From the NCBI RefSeq assembly GCF_900102785.1, contig NZ_FNGC01000009.1:177810-241809 (forward strand): a stretch of 64,000 bases of DNA, in the 5' to 3' direction. Shown piece after piece: positions 34,563 to 43,684 of this stretch. Numbering within the stretch: the stretch's first letter is position 1; every line of letters begins with the position of its first letter. A model generated the notes under the pieces. It did no database searches, was not told the origin of the DNA, and saw nothing but the letters and a program-made list of their open reading frames with translations. The DNA is from Arthrobacter sp. ok362. GTDB taxonomy: Bacteria; Actinomycetota; Actinomycetes; Actinomycetales; Micrococcaceae. The translations under genes were made by a program, and so were the position numbers.

Positions 34563-34690
34563 TTGACTTGAAAGAACCTACGTAGAAAACTGAAAGCGGT
34601 GCCGAACCGCGAAACCCCCGGGCTTCAACATTTAGCCGCCTAGAGCGGCCTACCGCCGAGAGGCGTATCCGGTTCGGCACCATTTTCATG
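34563..34690 (+). other. Structured element upstream of DUF47-PiT, possible ncRNA or leader
   Basis: A perfect 12-base inverted repeat, GGTGCCGAACCG (34598-34609) and CGGTTCGGCACC (34670-34681), encloses 60 bases with an inner GCCGC/GCGGC hairpin and C- and G-rich segments able to pair. TTGACT lies at 34563 and T-rich sequence (CATTTTCATGTCCTTTTT) follows. The layout suits a short structured RNA or a leader of the downstream pair, 185 bases away. I do not recognise a known riboswitch. The rest of 34481-34865 holds no gene. Confidence 0.45.
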
Positions 34691-34865
34691 TCCTTTTTAG
34701 CTGCCTCCCTAACTGCGCTCCTGCCGGCGCCGCCATATGCCGCGTCCGGCCGGTCCGGGCCGGATGCGGACGGTAAAGTAATGCGTGTATGCGCTGGTCA
34801 CCGTCAAGTCACACGGCCGGCCGACTCCACCCGCGAGCCCCTCTTCGGAAGACCGGTGACACCAC

Positions 34866-35483
34866 GTGAAGCTGCGCCTGTTCCCGCAGGAGTCCGCTGG
34901 ACTGAACCTGCTCTCTCAAATGGCGCGCCAGATCGTGCTGGCGACTGGAACACTCTCTGAGATCCTCGGCGCCCCGGCCAGTGAGCATGCCCGGCTCGTC
35001 GAAGACATGCACAACCATGAGGCCAAATCGGCGGAGCTGCACTTTGCCCTCCTGACCTACATGCGGACCAGCTTCGTGAACCCGCTGCCCCGCGAGGACA
35101 TGTACACGCTGTCCCGCTTCCTCAACGAGGCCATGGAGAAGCTCGACGCCGCCGCCGAGCTCGTGTCCCTCTACAATCTCGAACGGCTGCCCAAACGCGC
35201 CGCGGACCAGCTGGAAATCATCAGCCGCCAGGCCGAACTCACGGTCGAGGCCATGCGGAAGCTGAACAATCTGGACGACCTTGAGGACTACTGGATCGAG
35301 ATCCTGCGCCTGGCCAAACGCGCCGAACGCACACACCGGGTCTGGGTCGCGGACATGCTCCACGAGATGAAGGCGATGCAGTACGCGCGCAACCGTGACA
35401 TCGCGAACCAGCTCGTGGAAGTGACGAAGGACATGCGCCGGATCGCCACCCAGGTGGGCAGCATCATCGTCAAGGAATCCTGA
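34866..35483 (+). CDS. DUF47 (PhoU-like) phosphate transport regulator
   Basis: A 205-residue all-helical protein of the DUF47/YkaA family, distant relatives of PhoU. The N-terminus MKLRLFPQESAGLNLLSQMA and MHNHEAKSAELHFALL fit the family; acidic and His residues in the helices probably bind metal clusters. The start is GTG 34866. It ends two bases before the PiT gene; in many bacteria such pairs form a phosphate channel with its regulator. Confidence 0.9.
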   Translation: MKLRLFPQESAGLNLLSQMARQIVLATGTLSEILGAPASEHARLVEDMHNHEAKSAELHFALLTYMRTSFVNPLPREDMYTLSRFLNEAMEKLDAAAELVSLYNLERLPKRAADQLEIISRQAELTVEAMRKLNNLDDLEDYWIEILRLAKRAERTHRVWVADMLHEMKAMQYARNRDIANQLVEVTKDMRRIATQVGSIIVKES

Positions 35484-35484
35484 C

Positions 35485-36501
35485 GTGGTGATGTTCTTCC
35501 TTGCCCTGGTGCTGCTCTGCGCCGGGGCCTTCGCATTTCTCAACGGCTTCAGGGACGCGTCCTCGTCGGTGGCCCTGGCCGTGCGGACGCGGGCGCTGAC
35601 CCCAACAGTGGCAGTGCTGCTGGCAAGCCTGTTCAATTTCATCGGCGCCGGGCTCAGCGCCGCCCTGGCGCTGGCGGTGAGCCAGGCGTGGCTGTCGCTG
35701 CCGCCGGGCACGAACGGCCTGACGATCCTCCTGGCCGGGCTGCTCAGCGCCATCCTCTGGGGCCTCTACATGTGGTGGCGCGGCATCCCGGCCTCCTCCA
35801 CGCATGCCTTGGTCGGCGGGCTCGCCGGGGCGGGGGTCGCGAGCGTCGCCGTCGGCGGTAACCCGGTCACCGGCGTTGACGCCTCGCTCCTGTCCCAGGT
35901 GGCGCTTCCGCTGCTGGTCTCACCGGTGATCGCCTATGCCGGGTCGTTCCTGCTGGTCTGGCCTGCCAGCTGGGCCGCACGTTACACGCCGCCCAACGTC
36001 GTCAACTCCCGCTCCCGGCGGGCCCAGGCCATTGCTGCCGGCGCCGTCGCCTTCGGCCACGGGCTGCAGGACGGCCAGCGCACTAGCGCGGTGGTCATCC
36101 TGGCGCTGCTGGCGGCCGGTCTCTCCGACGGCGGTTCCGTGCCGGCATGGGTAGCCCTGCTGACGGCCATCATGCTGTCGGCGGGAACCCTGGCGGGCGG
36201 CTGGCGGATTTCCTACACCATTGGCTACCGGCTGACCCGAATAGACCCCCTGCGCGGATTTGTCGCGCAAATGTACACCTCGGTGATGCTGCTCGTGGGC
36301 GCGATCGGGCTGCACTGGCCCGTCTCCACCACCCACACGGTGACGGCGGCAACCCTCGGCGCCGGCGCCAACCAAAGTTTCCCGGACACCAACCGGCTGC
36401 TGGTGATCCGCATCCTGGCGTTCTGGGTCCTGACCCCAATTGCCACCGCCGGCGCCGCGTTCGTCCTTCAACTGGCGCTCTCGCCGCTGGCTGGCCTCTA
36501 G
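35485..36501 (+). CDS. pit: PiT-family inorganic phosphate transporter
   Basis: A 338-residue membrane protein with about ten helices and the two inverted PiT signatures: FAFLNGFRDASSSVALAVRTRAL (about 12-34) and AVAFGHGLQDGQRTSAVV (about 187-205). PASSTHALVGGLAGA and PVSTTHTVTAATLGAGA are the paired re-entrant motifs. It mediates low-affinity phosphate-metal symport. GTG 35485 has AAGGA eight bases upstream. It converges with pstB across a large hairpin. Confidence 0.93.
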   Translation: MVMFFLALVLLCAGAFAFLNGFRDASSSVALAVRTRALTPTVAVLLASLFNFIGAGLSAALALAVSQAWLSLPPGTNGLTILLAGLLSAILWGLYMWWRGIPASSTHALVGGLAGAGVASVAVGGNPVTGVDASLLSQVALPLLVSPVIAYAGSFLLVWPASWAARYTPPNVVNSRSRRAQAIAAGAVAFGHGLQDGQRTSAVVILALLAAGLSDGGSVPAWVALLTAIMLSAGTLAGGWRISYTIGYRLTRIDPLRGFVAQMYTSVMLLVGAIGLHWPVSTTHTVTAATLGAGANQSFPDTNRLLVIRILAFWVLTPIATAGAAFVLQLALSPLAGL

Positions 36502-36505
36502 GACC

Positions 36506-36567
36506 CGTCGATTGCTCCGCAAGTGCCCTTTTGAGTGCTCAAAACGGCACTTATGGAGCAATCGACG
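36506..36567. terminator. 62-base palindrome between convergent pit and pstB
   Basis: CGTCGATTGCTCC (36506-36518) pairs with GGAGCAATCGACG (36555-36567); inner AAGTGCC/GGCACTT and TTTTGAG/CTCAAAA also pair, with only short mismatches. It starts five bases after the pit stop and ends 11 bases before the pstB stop, so it should end transcription from both sides. Its ends resemble those of the element at 55077-55194. Confidence 0.85.
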
Positions 36568-36578
36568 AGAAGATTGGT

Positions 36579-37358
36579 TTATCCGAAGCGGCCGGAGACG
36601 TAGTCCTCGGTGGCCTTCTCGGTCGGGTTGCTGAAGATCGTCGGGGTGTCGCCGAACTCGATCAGCTTGCCCGGCTTGCCGGTACCGGCAATGTTGAAGA
36701 AGGCCGTCTTGTCCGACACGCGGGCCGCCTGCTGCATATTGTGGGTCACGATCACCACTGTGTACTGGTCCTTGAGCTCGTTGATGAGGTCCTCAATGGC
36801 CAGTGTCGAGATCGGGTCCAAGGCGGAGCAGGGCTCGTCCATGAGGATCACCTGGGGCTCCACTGCTATCGCGCGGGCTATGCATAGGCGCTGCTGCTGG
36901 CCACCGGACAGTCCGGAACCGGGCTTGCCCAGACGGTCCTTGACCTCGTTCCACAGGTTCGCCCCTTGCAGGGAACGCTCCACCAGGACATCGGCCTCGC
37001 CCTTGGAGATCTTCGTGTTGTTCAGCTTCACGCCGGCCAGCACGTTGTCCCGGATGGACATGGTGGGGAACGGGTTGGGGCGCTGGAACACCATGCCGAT
37101 CTGGGAACGGACCGTGACCGGGTCAACGCCGGGGCCGTACAGGTTGTCCCCGTCCAGCAGCACCTCGCCTTCAACCCTCGCACCGGGGATGACCTCGTGC
37201 ATGCGGTTCAGGGTGCGCAGGAAGGTGGATTTGCCGCAGCCCGAGGGGCCGATGAAGGCCGTGACGGACTTGGCGTCGATGTTAATGTTGACGTCTTCGA
37301 CGGCCAGGAATTTGCTGTAGTAGACGTTCAGGTCCTTGACGTCGATGCGCTTAGACAT
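36579..37358 (-). CDS. pstB: Phosphate ABC transporter ATP-binding protein
   Basis: A 259-residue ABC ATPase: Walker [10 protein letters not shown] (about 37-45), Q-loop in [15 protein letters not shown], signature [14 protein letters not shown] and Walker [14 protein letters not shown]. The Pro-Asn-Pro-Phe-Pro after the Q-loop is specific to PstB. It drives phosphate import through PstCA and is the last gene of pstSCAB. Confidence 0.97.
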   Translation of the reverse strand: MSKRIDVKDLNVYYSKFLAVEDVNINIDAKSVTAFIGPSGCGKSTFLRTLNRMHEVIPGARVEGEVLLDGDNLYGPGVDPVTVRSQIGMVFQRPNPFPTMSIRDNVLAGVKLNNTKISKGEADVLVERSLQGANLWNEVKDRLGKPGSGLSGGQQQRLCIARAIAVEPQVILMDEPCSALDPISTLAIEDLINELKDQYTVVIVTHNMQQAARVSDKTAFFNIAGTGKPGKLIEFGDTPTIFSNPTEKATEDYVSGRFG

Positions 37359-37406
37359 GGTGTTCCTTCACTTGCTGGAGGTATGGGCGGCGGGCGCGGC
37401 GGTGGC

Positions 37407-38516
37407 CTAGCGGCCTGTCTTTGGGGCGAACATGCGGGCAATCAGGCGGGCGCCAAGATTGAGCAGCATCACCATGATGATCAGCACCAGGGCCGCACCC
37501 CAGGCCCGCTGGGAGGACGGATCCGGGTTGGAGGGCGAGGTCGGGTTCAGGATCTGGGTATAGATGAACGTCGGCAGCGAGGCCATCCAGCCGCTGAACA
37601 CGTTGGTGTTGATGGTGGTCGCGAATCCGGCGGTGACCAGAATCGGCGCGGTTTCGCCGATCACGCGGGCGATCGCCAGGGTGATGCCGGACGCGATGCC
37701 GGAGATCGCCGTCGGGAGGACCACTTTGAGGATGGTCCGCCATTTGCGGACGCCGAGGGCGTAGGCGGCCTCGCGGAGTTCGTTTGGCACGATCTTGAGC
37801 ATTTCCTCGCTGGAGCGGACCACCACCGGGATCATCAGCACCGAAAGTGCGACGGCGGCAACGGCGCCTGTCTTGGTGCCCGGACCGACCAGCGCGAAGA
37901 AGGCGGCGGCGGCGAACAGGCCAGCGACAATCGAGGGGATACCGGTCATGACGTCCACGAAGAAGGTGATGGCCCGGGCCAGTGCGCGGTCCTCGCCGTA
38001 CTCCACGAGGTAAATCGCGGTCAGCAGACCCACGGGAACTGAGATGAGGGTGGCGAGCACCGTGATCAGCAGTGTGCCCATGAGCGCATGGTAGATGCCT
38101 CCCAGCAAGGGGGCGCCTTCCTCGACGGTCTTGTTATCGAAAGCGCCGGTGACGCCGTTCATGGAGGTGGAGAGGAATCCGGGATCCAGGAGCCCGGGGA
38201 GCCCGTTGACCAGCACGGTCCAGATCACCGAGAACAGGGGCAGCAGGGCAACCAGGAAGGCGCCCACAACCAGGCAGGTGGCCAACTTGTCTTTGGCCTT
38301 GCGGGCGCCTTCCACAAACAGGCTCCAGCCCACCAGGCCGGCGGCGAAGAGGATGCCGGAGACGATCCCCCAGCCGAAGGCGTTGAAGCCGATCAGGGCC
38401 ATGATCGCGGCGCCGAGGACCAGGGCAACGGCCACGACAATGTACGGCGCGGCCTTGGGCAGCTGGCCCTTGGTCAGTGCCGAGCGCTTGCGTACCGGGG
38501 TCAGGGTGGAGGTCAT
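37407..38516 (-). CDS. pstA: Phosphate ABC transporter permease PstA
   Basis: A 369-residue permease with a six-helix core (about 140-365) of the BPD_transp_1 fold; the cytoplasmic EAA loop is REAAYALGVRKWRTILKVVLP. It has an N-terminal extension with three more hydrophobic segments, longer than the E. coli protein but usual in actinobacteria. The start abuts the pstC stop (TAAATG). Confidence 0.95.
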   Translation of the reverse strand: MTSTLTPVRKRSALTKGQLPKAAPYIVVAVALVLGAAIMALIGFNAFGWGIVSGILFAAGLVGWSLFVEGARKAKDKLATCLVVGAFLVALLPLFSVIWTVLVNGLPGLLDPGFLSTSMNGVTGAFDNKTVEEGAPLLGGIYHALMGTLLITVLATLISVPVGLLTAIYLVEYGEDRALARAITFFVDVMTGIPSIVAGLFAAAAFFALVGPGTKTGAVAAVALSVLMIPVVVRSSEEMLKIVPNELREAAYALGVRKWRTILKVVLPTAISGIASGITLAIARVIGETAPILVTAGFATTINTNVFSGWMASLPTFIYTQILNPTSPSNPDPSSQRAWGAALVLIIMVMLLNLGARLIARMFAPKTGR

Positions 38517-39449
38517 TTAGTTGGCTCCCGAGAATTCTTTGTGCCGGGTGATGATCCCGCGGGCGATCATGTTCACGCCGAGGGTGATGACGAACAGCAC
38601 CAGGCCGGCGGCGATCAGCGTGCTGACCTTGAGTCCGCTGGCCTCGGGGAAGTTCAGGGCGATTTCGGCGGCGATGGTCTGGTTGCCGGACTGGATCAGG
38701 CTGGCCGTCAGGGCGCCGGAGGACAGGACCAGCGCCACCGCCATAGTCTCGCCGAGGGCGCGGCCGAGTCCGAGCATCACGGCGCTGATGATTCCGGGCC
38801 GGCCGAACGGCAGCACGGTCATCCGGATCATCTCCCAGCGGGTGGCGCCGAGCGCCAGCGCGGCCTCTTCGTGCAGCTTGGGGGTCTGCAGGAAGATTTC
38901 GCGGCTCAGGGAGGTGATGATCGGCAGGACCATGACGGCCAGCACGATCCCGGCCGTGAGGATGGTCTTTCCGGTGGCGGAGGCGGGACCTTGGAAGATC
39001 GGCAGCCAGCCCAAGTTGTTGGCCAGCCAGTTGTAGGCCGGGGAGATTTCCTTGGCGAGGAATGCAACGCCCCAGGCGCCATAAACCACGGACGGGATCG
39101 CGGCGAGCAGGTCAATCACGTAACCCAGGCCGGAGGCGAGTTTGCGCGGTGCGAAGTGCGAAATGAACAGCGCGACGCCAATGGCGATCGGCGTCGCAAT
39201 CACGAGTGCGATCACCGAGGCGATGAGCGTGCCGATGACGAGCGGCCAGATGTAAGTGAAGAATCCTTCGCCGCCTTGGATCTTGTCCGGCGGGGCCACG
39301 AGGGCCGGGTACGCCTGGATGACCAGAAACAGTGCCACGCCGAAGAGCACGACGAGGATCAGACACCCTGCCGCCAAGGCGGCTGCGGAAAAGACTTTGT
39401 CACCGGTGTGGCCTGCGCCCCGGGACTTGGTCAGGGAGGTGGTGGTCAC
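38517..39449 (-). CDS. pstC: Phosphate ABC transporter permease PstC
   Basis: A 310-residue permease with six membrane helices; the EAA loop is HEEAALALGATRWEMIRMTVLP. GTG 39449 is chosen because AGGACC lies about seven bases upstream; longer in-frame readings run into the hairpin region before it. It is separated from pstS by a 23-base-pair hairpin. Confidence 0.93.
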   Translation of the reverse strand: MTTTSLTKSRGAGHTGDKVFSAAALAAGCLILVVLFGVALFLVIQAYPALVAPPDKIQGGEGFFTYIWPLVIGTLIASVIALVIATPIAIGVALFISHFAPRKLASGLGYVIDLLAAIPSVVYGAWGVAFLAKEISPAYNWLANNLGWLPIFQGPASATGKTILTAGIVLAVMVLPIITSLSREIFLQTPKLHEEAALALGATRWEMIRMTVLPFGRPGIISAVMLGLGRALGETMAVALVLSSGALTASLIQSGNQTIAAEIALNFPEASGLKVSTLIAAGLVLFVITLGVNMIARGIITRHKEFSGAN

Positions 39450-39546
39450 TTCACGGTCCTTCGGTTTGGATGGGGATCCGGGCGCCGGCTGCGGAGGCCT
39501 CCGCGGCCGGTGTCCGGTAAATCTAGATGTTCGGAACAAACGCGTC

Positions 39547-39599
39547 GGTTCCCTGCATCATGGCGGCCGCCGGTGACGGCCGCCATGATGCAGGGAACC
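39547..39599 (-). other. 23-base-pair hairpin between pstS and pstC
   Basis: Arms 39547-39569 (GGTTCCCTGCATCATGGCGG and three more) and 39577-39599 are perfect complements with a seven-base loop. No T run follows on the minus strand. It is likely a partial terminator or RNA stabiliser that keeps pstS mRNA above pstCAB. Confidence 0.8.
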
Positions 39600-39645
39600 T
39601 GGGTCAGGCTCGTGTTTCCACTATGCCTTGCGGCTCAGCGTAACC

Positions 39646-40767
39646 CTAGGCCTTGGCCTTGACAGCCTCGAGGGCGGCAACTGCCTTGTCCTGGAGGGTC
39701 TTGGGCAGCGGAGCCGACTTGGCGGCCTCGGCGGCGGCCTTCTGCCCGGCGTCGGAAACTGCGTACTTGACAAAGGCCTTGACCAGGTCGGCGGTGGCCT
39801 GCGTGTCGTAGGTGGTGCAGACGATGTGGTAGGACACGAGGACGATCGGGTAGGCACCGGCCACCGTGGTGGTGCGGTCCAGCTTGATGGCGAGGTCGTT
39901 GGCATTGCGGCCTGCAACCGGCTTGCCCTCGGCGACTGCCTTGGAAGCAGCGTCGGCGGAGATCTTCGTGAAGGAGTCGCCGACCTTGATCTGCGCCGTG
40001 CCGAGCTTGCCGCTGACAGCGGAGTCGTCTGCGTAGGTCACAGCACCGGGGGTGTCGGTGACGGTCTTGACGACCCCGGAGGTGCCCTTGGCGTTCTCAC
40101 CCTTCAGGCTGGCGGGCCAGACGCCGGCTGCCTTATCGGTCCAAACCGCGGGGGCAACGGCGGACAGGTAGTCCGTGAAGTTCGTGGTGGTGCCGGAGTC
40201 ATCCGAGCGGTTCACCGGGGTGACCTTGAGGTCCGGCAGCTGGACGCCCGGGTTCAGGGCCGCGATGGCGGGGTCGTTCCATTTGGCGACCTGGCCGCGG
40301 AAAATCTTGGCAACGGTGGCAGCGTCGAGCTTCAGGTCCGTGATGCCGGGCACGTTGAACGCCACGGCGATCGGGGAAATGTAGACCGGAATATCGATGG
40401 CACCGTTGGGGCCGCACTTGTCCTTGGAGCTGGCGAGCTCTTCATCTTTGAGGTAAGCGTCGGAGCCGGCGAACTGGGCCGAGCCGTCGAGGATCGCCTT
40501 GCGGCCGGCGCCGGAACCGTCCGGGGAGTACTGCACAGTGGCGCCGGGGTTCGCGGAAGCGAAGCTGGTCTTCCAGGCATCCATGGCCGCGCCCTGCGCG
40601 GAGGAGCCGATGCCAGTCAGGGTGCCGGTTACCGCGGGACCCGAAGCGGTCGCCGGTGCCGTCTGGGCCGTGTTGGTTGCGTTGTCCGAACCACAAGCGG
40701 TCAGCGCGAGTGCGCCGGCGGCGATAACAGCGATAGCCGCGTTGCGGCCGAAGCGGAGTGCCTTCAC
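39646..40767 (-). CDS. pstS: Phosphate-binding lipoprotein PstS
   Basis: A 373-residue periplasm-side binding protein anchored as a lipoprotein: signal MKALRFGRNAAIAVIAAGAL with lipobox LTAC, Cys25. The phosphate site has GIGSSAQGAAM, PDGSGAGRK and NRSDDSGTTTNF. It is first of pstSCAB and has a PHO-box-like pair of repeats upstream. Confidence 0.96.
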   Translation of the reverse strand: MKALRFGRNAAIAVIAAGALALTACGSDNATNTAQTAPATASGPAVTGTLTGIGSSAQGAAMDAWKTSFASANPGATVQYSPDGSGAGRKAILDGSAQFAGSDAYLKDEELASSKDKCGPNGAIDIPVYISPIAVAFNVPGITDLKLDAATVAKIFRGQVAKWNDPAIAALNPGVQLPDLKVTPVNRSDDSGTTTNFTDYLSAVAPAVWTDKAAGVWPASLKGENAKGTSGVVKTVTDTPGAVTYADDSAVSGKLGTAQIKVGDSFTKISADAASKAVAEGKPVAGRNANDLAIKLDRTTTVAGAYPIVLVSYHIVCTTYDTQATADLVKAFVKYAVSDAGQKAAAEAAKSAPLPKTLQDKAVAALEAVKAKA

Positions 40768-40878
40768 TAGATATACCCCTTTCAGGGCTATGCGTGCCGG
40801 GCCGGAGATGGCCAGCAGGGATGCGTACGGTTTGTACCTTTACCGACCGTAAGTGGCCCAGATGAAGAGAATTGCGGA

Positions 40879-40900
40879 CCAAAGTGAACAGCCGGTTAAC
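40879..40900 (-). promoter_or_regulatory. PHO-box-like direct repeats before pstS
   Basis: On the minus strand GTTAACCGGCT is followed directly by GTTCACTTTGG: two 11-base direct repeats matching the GTTCACC-type unit bound by actinobacterial PhoP. It lies about 112 bases before the pstS start. Confidence 0.65.
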
Positions 40901-41092
40901 GACGCCGGGCTATTGGCTTACATCTGCCGGGCAGCCATTGTGTTCTGTGCGTCACAGTCGTAGCGGTTTCAGCGTGAGGACAGGGACCGGCCCGGCCCGT
41001 GCCGGCCGCCCGTGGTGCTGGCCCTGCTGACTGGCCCGGGCCGTGTCCTGCCGTGAACGGCCGGCCCCGGGGCAGCAAATAGACTGGAGGAC

Positions 41093-42220
41093 ATGGCCTC
41101 CGCGACTGGACTCTCCGCAAGCGCACGATTCCTGCGCGGCCGGGTCCGCACCGGCTTTGTGCGGAGCCGGAACTCCTTGGGCCCGGCCATCCAAATGACC
41201 ACTTGCGCCGTGGGCGCCTACGCGTTCGCCGAATACATCCTGGGCCATTCCGGACCGCTGTTTGCGGCCACGTCATCCCTTATTGCCCTGGGTTTTTCCC
41301 GCGACCCCAGGCTGCGCCGCGTCATCGAGGTGGGCCTGGGCTGCACGCTCGGGATCGTGGTCGGCGACCTGCTGCTGCACTGGCTGGGCTCCGGAATCTG
41401 GCAGGCCGCCGTCGTTCTCCTTTTCTCCATCCTGCTGGCCAGGTTCCTGGACAGCGGGACGATCTTCACCACCCAACTGGGCCTGCAGTCGGTGCTCGTG
41501 GTGCTCCTGCCCGCACCGGTCGGAGGACCGTTCACGCGCAGCATCGACGCCGTGGTGGGAGGTGTGTTCGCGCTCCTGATGACCGTCCTCGTTCCCAAGG
41601 ATCCGCGGCGCGAACCCCGGAATGACGTCAAGAAGCTCCTGCACGAGCTCGCCGAGGTGCTGCGCGAATGCGCGTCGGCGCTGAGCTACAGCGACTCCAC
41701 CCAGGCCTGGCATGCGCTCATCCGCGGGCGGAACTGCCAGCCCCTCGTCGACGCCATGCGCCAGTCCCTGCGCGCCTCCGGCGAAGTGGCCACCCTGGCC
41801 CCCGCCTACCGGCGGCACCGGGAAGAGCTGGACCAGATGGAGCAGTCACTGGACTATCTCGACCTCGCACTGCGAAACAGCCGGGTCTTTGCGCGCCGCC
41901 TGACCAGCGCCATCAACCACGCGGCGCTCTCGGACGAGGCCACCCAGAACATCGCCGAGGTCCTGCAGGAGACGGCCGCCGCCGTCGATGAGCTCTCACT
42001 CGGCTGGGCGGAAGTCCACGACGGCGTCCGTCGCGCCCACCTGCGCACGGCCCGGGCCGAGCTGCGCGAGATCGCTGACCGCCTGCATCCCCGGTTGCTG
42101 GATGTCCACCGGCTCGAGGGCGAAACGGTGGTCATGCTGTTCCGCCCGCTCATGGTCGACCTGCTCGAGGCCGCCGGCGTGGACTCAAGGGAAGCGCGGG
42201 ACATTCTTCCCCCGCTGTAG
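41093..42220 (+). CDS. FUSC/aromatic acid exporter-type membrane protein
   Basis: A 375-residue protein with five or six membrane helices in residues 35-165 (TTCAVGAYAFAEYILGHSGPLFAATSSLIALGF is typical of the DUF939/YgaE type) and a long cytoplasmic helical part (about 180-375) with coiled-coil character. ATG 41093 has GGAGG upstream. Substrate unknown. It differs in architecture from the FUSC-like protein at 15813, which is two membrane blocks. Confidence 0.8.
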   Translation: MASATGLSASARFLRGRVRTGFVRSRNSLGPAIQMTTCAVGAYAFAEYILGHSGPLFAATSSLIALGFSRDPRLRRVIEVGLGCTLGIVVGDLLLHWLGSGIWQAAVVLLFSILLARFLDSGTIFTTQLGLQSVLVVLLPAPVGGPFTRSIDAVVGGVFALLMTVLVPKDPRREPRNDVKKLLHELAEVLRECASALSYSDSTQAWHALIRGRNCQPLVDAMRQSLRASGEVATLAPAYRRHREELDQMEQSLDYLDLALRNSRVFARRLTSAINHAALSDEATQNIAEVLQETAAAVDELSLGWAEVHDGVRRAHLRTARAELREIADRLHPRLLDVHRLEGETVVMLFRPLMVDLLEAAGVDSREARDILPPL

Positions 42221-42277
42221 GGGCTGGCCGCCGCTGCGGAGGGCCTCGCTGTCGCCGACCCCCGATAGTGTGGAGCA

Positions 42278-43651
42278 ATGGCTACGAAGACTTCCCGGGG
42301 GCCGAAGGCACCGGGCTATAAATGCGCCGAATGCGGCTGGACGACGGCCAAGTGGGTGGGCCGTTGCGGCGAGTGCCAGGCGTGGGGCAGCGTGGAGGAG
42401 ACCGGCACCGCCGTCGCCCGGACGACGGCGGCCGCTACGGTCCTTGAACCGGCCCGCCGGATCGCGGACGTCGACGCCACCACTGCCGCTTTCCTGCCCA
42501 CCGGCGTGGACGAACTCGACCGCGTGCTCGGCGGCGGGCTGGTGCCCGGCGCCGTCATTCTCCTGGCGGGCGAACCCGGGGTGGGCAAGTCCACGCTGCT
42601 GCTGGACGTCGCGGCCAAGTTCGCCCGCACCGCGCAGGACGTCCTCTACATCACCGGCGAGGAATCCGCTGCCCAGGTCAAGCTCCGCGCGGACCGGATC
42701 GACGCCGTGGCCGAATCCTTGTATCTGTCCGCCGAAACGGACCTCGGGCAGGCCCTGGGGCAGGTGGAGAAGCTGGAACCGCGGCTGCTGGTGGTGGACT
42801 CCGTGCAGACCCTCAGCAGCGCCGATGTCGAGGGCAGCGCCGGCGGGGTGTCCCAGGTGCGCGAGGTTGCGGCGTCGCTGATCGCCGCTGCCAAGCGCCG
42901 CAACATGACCACGCTGCTGGTCGGGCACGTGACCAAGGACGGCTCCATCGCCGGGCCCCGGCTGCTGGAACACCTCGTGGACGTCGTCTGCCAATTCGAG
43001 GGCGAACGGCACTCACGGCTGCGGTTGCTGCGCGCCGTCAAGAACCGCTACGGACCCACCGACGACGTCGGCTGCTTTGACTTGAACGAGGACGGCATCG
43101 AGGGCCTCGCAGATCCCAGTGGACTGTTCGTCTCTCGGACCAAAGAGCCCGTTTCGGGAACCTGCATCACGGTCACGTTGGAGGGCCGCCGGCCGCTGCT
43201 GGCCGAGGTCCAGTCGCTGCTCGCCGAGAGCGCCAGCTCCCAGCCCCGCCGCGCCACCAGCGGACTGGACAGCTCGCGGGTGGCGATGCTGCTGGCCGTC
43301 CTGCAGCAGCGCGCGGGCTGCCTGCTGCATAAGGACGACTCGTATGTGGCAACGGTCGGCGGGGTCAAGCTCAGCGAACCCGCCACGGACCTCGCCGTGG
43401 CCCTGGCGGTGGCTTCCGCAAAGGCCAAAAAGCCGCTCCCCCAGCGGCTCATAGCCTTCGGCGAGGTGGGCCTGGCTGGCGAAGTCCGTCCAGTGCCCGG
43501 CATCAACCAGCGCATCCAGGAGGCGCACCGGCTCGGCTTCACCCATGCCGTGGTGCCGGCCAGCCCCAACGGGCACGGGCCGGTTCCCGCGGGCTTCTCG
43601 GTCCGCGAGGTCGGCCACCTCGCCGAGGCGCTGGGACTGCTGCTCAGCTGA
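42278..43651 (+). CDS. radA: DNA repair protein RadA
   Basis: A 457-residue RecA-like ATPase that promotes branch migration in recombination. An N-terminal zinc finger has Cys16/19/30/33, Walker A is GEPGVGKST (about 97-105), the RadA-specific KNRYG lies in RAVKNRYGPTDD, and the C-terminal Lon protease-like domain (about 290-457) has GEVGLAGEVRPV. It sits before the P-ATPase, about 10 kb from disA; in many actinobacteria the two are adjacent. Confidence 0.97.
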   Translation: MATKTSRGPKAPGYKCAECGWTTAKWVGRCGECQAWGSVEETGTAVARTTAAATVLEPARRIADVDATTAAFLPTGVDELDRVLGGGLVPGAVILLAGEPGVGKSTLLLDVAAKFARTAQDVLYITGEESAAQVKLRADRIDAVAESLYLSAETDLGQALGQVEKLEPRLLVVDSVQTLSSADVEGSAGGVSQVREVAASLIAAAKRRNMTTLLVGHVTKDGSIAGPRLLEHLVDVVCQFEGERHSRLRLLRAVKNRYGPTDDVGCFDLNEDGIEGLADPSGLFVSRTKEPVSGTCITVTLEGRRPLLAEVQSLLAESASSQPRRATSGLDSSRVAMLLAVLQQRAGCLLHKDDSYVATVGGVKLSEPATDLAVALAVASAKAKKPLPQRLIAFGEVGLAGEVRPVPGINQRIQEAHRLGFTHAVVPASPNGHGPVPAGFSVREVGHLAEALGLLLS

Positions 43652-43684
43652 CGCCGCGGCGGCCGGCCCGGTGCGCGTTGGCCC

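Noticed and set aside
34563..34690. 6C RNA, ydaO (c-di-AMP), SRP RNA or tmRNA at the structured element
   Set aside because: None of the conserved core sequences I know for these RNAs could be found; left as an unclassified element.
38088..39662. Open reading of 524 codons opposite pstC and pstA
   Set aside because: Antisense shadow; both permeases have full signatures and tight operon spacing.
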